A stretch of DNA of 64,000 bases. It comes from Trichuris trichiura (taxonomy: Eukaryota; Nematoda; Enoplea; Trichinellida; Trichuridae). Below the pieces are notes generated by a model. It was given only the letters and a program-made list of their open reading frames with translations, ran no database searches and was not told where the DNA came from. Within the stretch, counting starts at the first letter, position 1. Each line of letters starts with the position of its first letter. This document shows, piece by piece, positions 59,194 to 64,000 of this stretch. The stretch spans positions 930,001 through 994,000 of the forward strand of contig JBAJFE010000061.1 in NCBI GenBank assembly GCA_037903355.1. The letters run 5' to 3'. Both the position numbers and the translations under genes were made by a program.

Positions 59194-59706
59194 TTACTGT
59201 TTCGACTTCTGTTGCTTATTTTTGAAAACGTTTCTTTTGCAAAATATGTGAGGAACTCGTAATGGATACGCAGTGATATGCTCACCCTCAACGCAATCGT
59301 CCATACAATCTTTAAATGCTTTGAAATTCCTTTTATTCTTCGATTGCTTCCACATTGACCGTTTATAAGCGCACACCTTTTCTTCTCTGCATATAATCTT
59401 CGCCTTCGCTTTGCTAACTCCCTAAAAAAATGTTGTGAAAAATTTTGCTGAATGATAGGTTGCTATGGAAGCCAATTTCTAAAATTTCAGAGTAACATCA
59501 AAAATGCGTTTGGCAGTAGTAACGGTTGCAGCGTGTTGTGAGCGCAATGAGAAAAATGAATCATATGATAACATTTTCACAAATCCCATTTTCGCATATT
59601 TTGCTTTTTGGAAACGCGCAAAGAGATCATTTCTTACTGCTGTTTCCGTTTCGTCTATGACGATACTGATAAGAATTGTTGCCGCAATAACAAGTGAGAA
59701 TTGCAT
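59194..59706 (-). CDS. Secreted C4 peptide outside the array (C-x5-C-x21-C-x3-C)
   Basis: Exon 1 (59706-59638) is exactly 23 codons, MQFSLVIAATILISIVIDET ending ETA, a signal peptide. Exon 2 starts at 59421 after TTTTTTTAG in phase 0. The mature part is basic with C-x5-C-x21-C-x3-C (ICREEKVC ... KDCMDDC), the same spacing as array copies A and B. A phase-1 GTGAGC donor at 59285 makes exon 2 136 nt, identical to the equivalent segment of copy B. Unspliced, the frame ends at 59194 (98 residues). Apart from cysteines and a few basic positions the sequence has diverged far from the array copies, so the family is older than the array. Confidence 0.72.
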
Positions 59707-59751
59707 GCTTCCTCTGTGATTTACTGAAGCCCTGAAATGCTTGAATATATA
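59707..59751 (-). promoter_or_regulatory. Core promoter of the 59.7-kb C4 gene
   Basis: TATATATTC begins exactly 45 bp before the ATG. TCACA ends 8 nt before it. Confidence 0.75.
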
Positions 59752-60601
59752 GCGCTTTTTGTTGTTCGAACACCACGTGACTGAAGTTCAACAATGTGCA
59801 TTCTACCTGTTTCACCATCTGCTTGATCGGTCTGCTGTAATCGCGGATAATTGTCTGTTGTTTGTAGACTGGCGCTCAAAAATTCAACATTTTTGCATTC
59901 AGCCGTTTCAGCTGGAATGTGTTCTGTTAGGTTGCTTGTTTTGTAAAATGTAATATTTTCACTCTTTTTCAGTTTTTACCAACTAATTTAGGGGTTATCA
60001 CCTGTTTATAATTTTTTTAGGTGACAAGGCTTTCCTAACGCGTATCACAAATGTTACTCCCTACTGGTGTCTGCATAACGTTTCTCATTGTAAAATGTAT
60101 GACGAAAGATTAGTAGAAGTAAACTGAAATTTTCCGGACTTTTCGCCTGCAGCTAAAGCATGTTTACTGTATGCTGAAAGCATACTTCCTGTAACGTTTC
60201 AACCGTTTCTAGTTAAATATTGTGCACTGCTCTTAATCGAAGAAACATGGCAGTGTAATAGATATAGCTGGACGAATTTACCTATATTAATAAGCATTAT
60301 CACTCTTAGTGACATCGTCGCCTATGTTGTCATTCTGCTCCTTTCTTTTTTATCTCACTTTATGTTTACTATGAATAGGACGTATTGTTTTATAACAATG
60401 AAATTACGTGGCACTCTCATTCATGGGTAGCAATGACGTTATGCGTGGAAGAAAGCTAAATAAAGGAATCAATTGTCCTCTAACGTTAAGAGCGGGTACT
60501 ATGCTTGGCCATCTTTAATGCCAAGAATGATCAGAATCGACGTACTCTATCTGCAGAGCAAAAGCTGAGAGGTCAAACTCTTTTCTGAGTTCAAAAAAAA
60601 A
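59752..60601. other. Intergenic, no gene recognised
   Basis: No supported feature. Confidence 0.4.
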
Positions 60602-60832
60602 TTAAAGATGCCATTTTAATCTTGGCTTCTTTTGTACGGATTTTCTGTGTCCCGTTGAATTAATGTTTTGTTTTCTGTGTCCCATTTTAATCTGTACTGA
60701 ACGTCCACTTTTCGTATCACTGTCGTCTTTGCAAGTTTCATTATTATATTTGCTGCAAACGTCATTTAGTTTGCAGTCAGCTTGGCAATCCAAAACAGAT
60801 TCGCTGTACTGGGCCCACGTGTAGCTTTCAGT
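60602..60832 (-). CDS. Candidate Cys-rich exon
   Basis: After CACTGACAG the frame is open in phase 0 for 76 residues to a stop. It begins acidic/polar with C-x3-C-x5-C-x6-C (LDCQADCKLNDVCSKY then NNETC), then a basic tail with a repeated GHRK segment. No signal exon was identified upstream. It could be another small secreted protein. Confidence 0.3.
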   Translation of the reverse strand, partial: TESYTWAQYSESVLDCQADCKLNDVCSKYNNETCKDDSDTKSGRSVQIKMGHRKQNINSTGHRKSVQKKPRLKWHL

Positions 60833-61054
60833 CTGTCAGTGACAAGCTGCACCAAAATTTTGAAATTGAAATAAAACGGTTTACAATTTTAAACGATTAG
60901 AAAGCATAAATTTTGTCTACGATATTGTGCTAATAATTTTGCACGTTACACTGATGCGAACGCAGTGCATATCAGTTGTCTCCAAGGGACTTATGGTCTC
61001 CAAAATACGAATGCTGTAGTGCTCTTTTGGTGAGATTAGAGTACATTTATAGCA

Positions 61055-61320
61055 ATGCCAAACAGTACAAAAATGCTGAAACGCGCAGTCGCGCGGGAGC
61101 TCCTCCCTCACACTGCTGCCGACGGAACAAAAGCAGTTCCGAAACATGCGGTATCCAAAGTGTTCTGTATTCTCTCTAACAATTTGTTCATCCACTCTTT
61201 GGTAGGGCACTTTGAAGTTTACTTACAGATACATCAAATAGGCCAAACCCGTGAATCAGAAGATCAACCATGAAACAACCTAAACCTGTTAAAAGACATT
61301 CTGTCTTTCGAAACAATCTG
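61055..61320 (-). repeat. PLE pLTR relic
   Basis: Diverged pLTR in minus orientation (start GTTTCGAAAGACAGAATG). Its hammerhead core is degenerate (CTGCCGA). Confidence 0.75.
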
Positions 61321-61425
61321 CTTATCCATTCGTTGGCAGGACATTTTGAAGTTTATTTACAGATACAACAAACAGGCCGAATCTGTGAACCAAAAGATTA
61401 ATCATGTAACAGAAAATCTCGTCTA
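61321..61425 (-). repeat. Second, more diverged PLE pLTR fragment
   Basis: Same orientation, directly adjoining the previous relic, covering only the outer part of the pLTR. Confidence 0.65.
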
Positions 61426-61985
61426 TGCCATGAGAAAAACAGCACCGGAAAGACACTGCTTTTGAACAGTAGTTTTTGAACACTTTTTGAAACAGTACCT
61501 GAAAGATACCTGAAAGAAAGCATATGTGGTTGCGTGACTTTGCTCGCCCGTTAGGAAAAGTCGTATTCTCTGGGAAACTGTTACTACTTTAAGACGTCAG
61601 AAATCTTTGGGTTGTAAAAGACTTTTCGCCATGTCATTGTTGCTTTGAGTTATGTTCTCGTTAAACTAGCTTAGATCACTGCAGAATGCATGCCTGTGTT
61701 AATGCATTGTGTTCCTGAAAAAATATTTCAAATTTCCATGCCGCGTTACGCTCATTCACGATGCTGCGCCGCCTATTTCCAGGCTTTAGATTTAGAACTT
61801 TATTTCATAATTAATTCCATACCGGCAGCATTAGCAGGCTAGTCTAGCCAGGCACGCGTTAGCAGACTGTATTGGTCTTGGTTTCACCAATGCTCTTTTT
61901 CACAGAATAACCCTTTTCATGGCTTCTTTGCTTGGCAGCTGCGACCTCACACTGGGATGTGTTTTCTTGTACTCCTCAACTATAA
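61426..61985. other. Intergenic, no gene recognised
   Basis: No supported feature. Confidence 0.4.
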
Positions 61986-62270
61986 TTACGTCGGGGATTT
62001 CAGAGTCTCTTCGGCTCTGCGCTTTATGGCAGCGTAATAAGCGTTTACTTCAACTTTATTAGGATCACTGTCGTCAGAATGGCCATTCACTTGCTTGAAG
62101 ACTTCATTCATAGCGGCAGAGGTATGTAGTCTTGCCATACAACCGAATATATGCCGCTTGTCGCATCTCCAAAACTTAATTTCTTTTGAATGATTGAATT
62201 GGGCGAACTTATATATATATCTGTTGTGAACAAACTTCTCCTTATTCTGCTGCGATACAGAACTTGTCAT
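61986..62270 (-). CDS. FLYWCH-type zinc finger protein (94 aa)
   Basis: A single ATG frame of 94 codons. It shows the FLYWCH layout: NRYIYKF, then a Trp-Arg-Cys (FWRCDKRHIFGCMARLHT) with the two zinc cysteines, and the histidine region VNGHSDD; the canonical second zinc His two residues on is replaced by Asp (GHSDD rather than HxH). It ends with a helix, NAYYAAIKRRAEETL, as often follows this domain. FLYWCH domains bind DNA and often accompany MULE transposases; none is seen next to it here. It could be a domesticated or orphan fragment. Confidence 0.7.
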   Translation of the reverse strand: MTSSVSQQNKEKFVHNRYIYKFAQFNHSKEIKFWRCDKRHIFGCMARLHTSAAMNEVFKQVNGHSDDSDPNKVEVNAYYAAIKRRAEETLKSPT

Positions 62271-63318
62271 ACTTACGTCTCGTTCTTTGTCCAGTGGAGA
62301 ACAGAATAGAAAGCATCAACTGTCTAATGAAATTTATAGTTTTTTCTGTTTTCTCCCGATGGTTTCCGCTTTTGGGATAACTTGACCCAGCAGGTCACAC
62401 TTTGTTGACGTGCATGCAATTTTCTCAGCAGGCAATGACTCCATTCATCGCGATCCGGCCAAGTTGACCTTACTGCGTCCCTGCCGAGATTGCTTTAGTG
62501 AATCACCTGTCAGACAGTGACTGTAAATGTACAATTAGCGCAGAGTCGGTTTTTGGGTTAAGTTTATGCTGTGTACAGCTACTGCTGAAAATTGAGCCCT
62601 TTTAGTGTCAGTGATTGTACGCAAATTAAGTTTGTGCTCACAGTTGACAACACATCCATCTTGCTCGCCGAGCCGTGCAGTTGTGTCTAACAAGAGAAGC
62701 TGAACAAGGTTGGCCAACAGAGTAATCCGACAGACGCGTAAAGGTCAAGTCAACCGGTTCACGCAGAACAGAATCGTCTGGCTGCACAGATGACCTGCTA
62801 GTCAAGTTCTCTGCAGATCAGAAGCTATAAGAGGAAAACAGAAAAGGGTACGACAAGTCTTGGCCGTTCTGACAACTTGACATGCGAGCGTTTTGACCTA
62901 ACCATCTTGACCCAGTCGCGTTTGCCGTGCGGAGACCACTTTGCACGTGTTTCAACGCGTGTTGATCCTACACTCACTATGATAGCAGTTTCCTTGGTAG
63001 CTAGCGAAATTCTCAACTGCAGAAATATCTACGCCTTGACATCAACGAAAGGACTGTGCTAAACAGCCAACCCAACCGTGAATGTATTATTGTTATAATA
63101 CATGTTAGAAAGCTTAACTGTTCCTAAAAGGAGTTCAGTATTCTTGATTACATTCGTGATGATTCATCATTCAGCTGTATTTGGTTTACGTAGCTTTCTG
63201 GAGTAAACCGTGCGTCTTCACCAGCATCTGCCACAAGTACGGCCGACAAAATAAAGGCAACTGTATTGTGAACGTGCAGTTTGAATTGATGGCACGATTT
63301 TAAAAACGAAACCATATA
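62271..63318. other. Intergenic, no gene recognised
   Basis: No supported feature before the Tigger terminal repeat. Confidence 0.4.
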
Positions 63319-64000
63319 CAGGTGGCCCTCGTTATACGCGAACTTTTTATCCGCGAGATTCTATACAACGCGATTCGTCCGGCGTGAAATAGTGATGTCA
63401 TCTTTTTTGCAAAAACACGCGCATCGCTGGCTAGCATTATAATTGCAGCAATGTCGTTGCCTGCTTGAGCAACAGCGTGATCGTCTTCCCGGGCGCGAAA
63501 GACTTTTTCTTCCTACAATGCTCTCTAACCGTGCACAGTGCTAATGAAGGCTTGTCATTTTTCTGATTGTTCGTTATTGCTTCGTGCGCGTTTTCGAGCC
63601 TATTCGCCGTGCCCAAACCTCAGTTTCTCTCCAGCATGGTAGGTCTGAACTTTCGCGTCGTTTAACTGGTGTCGCATAGGAAGATGGCTGACAGAAGGCA
63701 ACTAAGTGAACAGAGCGGTTCCTCTAGGGCTAAGAGACAACGTAGCGTCCTTACTCTTCATGAGAAAGTAGAAGTCCTCGATCTTTTGAAAAGCGGATTG
63801 TCATTTACCAAAGTGGGCCGCAGGATTGGAAAGAATGAATCCACCATTCGTACGATAAAACAGAAGGAAGTTGACATTCGAGCAAGCGTGCATCCCGACC
63901 CTTCACTGGCGAAAGAGCTGTTGTAGTCCGCAACAACGTCCTCGTGAAAGCCGAAAAAGCGCTAAGATTTGGATAGAGGACATGTCGCAGAAGAATGTCC
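63319..64000 (+). mobile_element. Tigger/pogo-like DNA transposon, left end
   Basis: Begins CAGGTGGCCCTCGTTATACGCG after a TA (63317-63318), a Tigger-type terminal repeat. It runs into a transposase pseudogene and leaves the window before the right end. Confidence 0.75.
63684..64000 (+). pseudogene. Tigger-like transposase N-terminus
   Basis: The first Met opens a CENP-B-type helix-turn-helix (LTLHEKVEVLDLLKSGLSF, then VGRRIGKNESTIRTIKQKE). The frame stops at about 63926. Family similarity resumes in other frames (ALRF, then IWIEDMSQKNV), so at least two frameshifts are present. The catalytic DDE part would lie beyond the edge. Confidence 0.82.

Overview
The window is nuclear DNA of a small-genome metazoan. 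Protein-coding genes are split by very short introns (41-60 nt is common, all GT-AG except one GC-AG). Recognisable animal genes are present: ICMT, NSE4, a class II POU homeobox gene and DDX49. They are interspersed with secreted cysteine-rich peptide genes, WAP-like proteins, a FLYWCH zinc finger and Penelope-like, Copia and pogo/Tigger transposons. I infer a nematode, most like a clade I (Trichuris/Trichinella-type) genome. That is inference from WAP abundance, intron size and a short TTAGGC run; no rRNA or mitochondrial marker is present to prove it.

Layout. 0-0.6 kb: 3' end of ICMT. 1.6-4.5 kb: a Penelope-like element (PLE) with inverted pseudo-LTRs, a 12-bp target duplication, candidate hammerhead ribozymes, and two later insertions nested in it (a solo LTR and a TA-flanked MITE). 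6.2-7.6 kb: NSE4, nine exons. 8.2-10.2 kb: an unrecognised four-exon gene. 10.6-13.8 kb, minus strand: a POU class II gene. 18.2-19.8 kb: an unrecognised three-exon gene whose first intron ends in a PLE relic.

21-41 kb: a segmentally duplicated tandem array. It carries six copies (A-F) of a two-exon gene for a small secreted peptide, plus an intact and a dead copy of a single-pass membrane protein. A truncated Copia element sits at the junction of two near-identical blocks. 42.3-47.9 kb: two convergent secreted proteins built of six-cysteine WAP-like modules. 50.0-51.5 kb: DDX49. 53.9-54.7 kb: a trinucleotide repeat of about 220 perfect units. 55-60 kb: minus-strand relatives of the array genes. 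62 kb: FLYWCH protein. 63.3 kb to the end: a decayed Tigger-like transposon.

The main discovery is a secreted peptide family that I do not recognise. It is defined by an exon 1 encoding only a signal peptide (23 or 27 codons), a mature exon with the pattern C-x5-C-x21-C-x3-C, and a core promoter in which TATA lies 45-46 bp before the ATG and TCACA ends 8 nt before it. The same architecture appears on the minus strand at 59.7 kb, 20 kb from the array, in a gene with little other similarity to it. With the WAP genes, this makes most of 21-60 kb look like a secretory-effector neighbourhood undergoing rapid gene birth and death.
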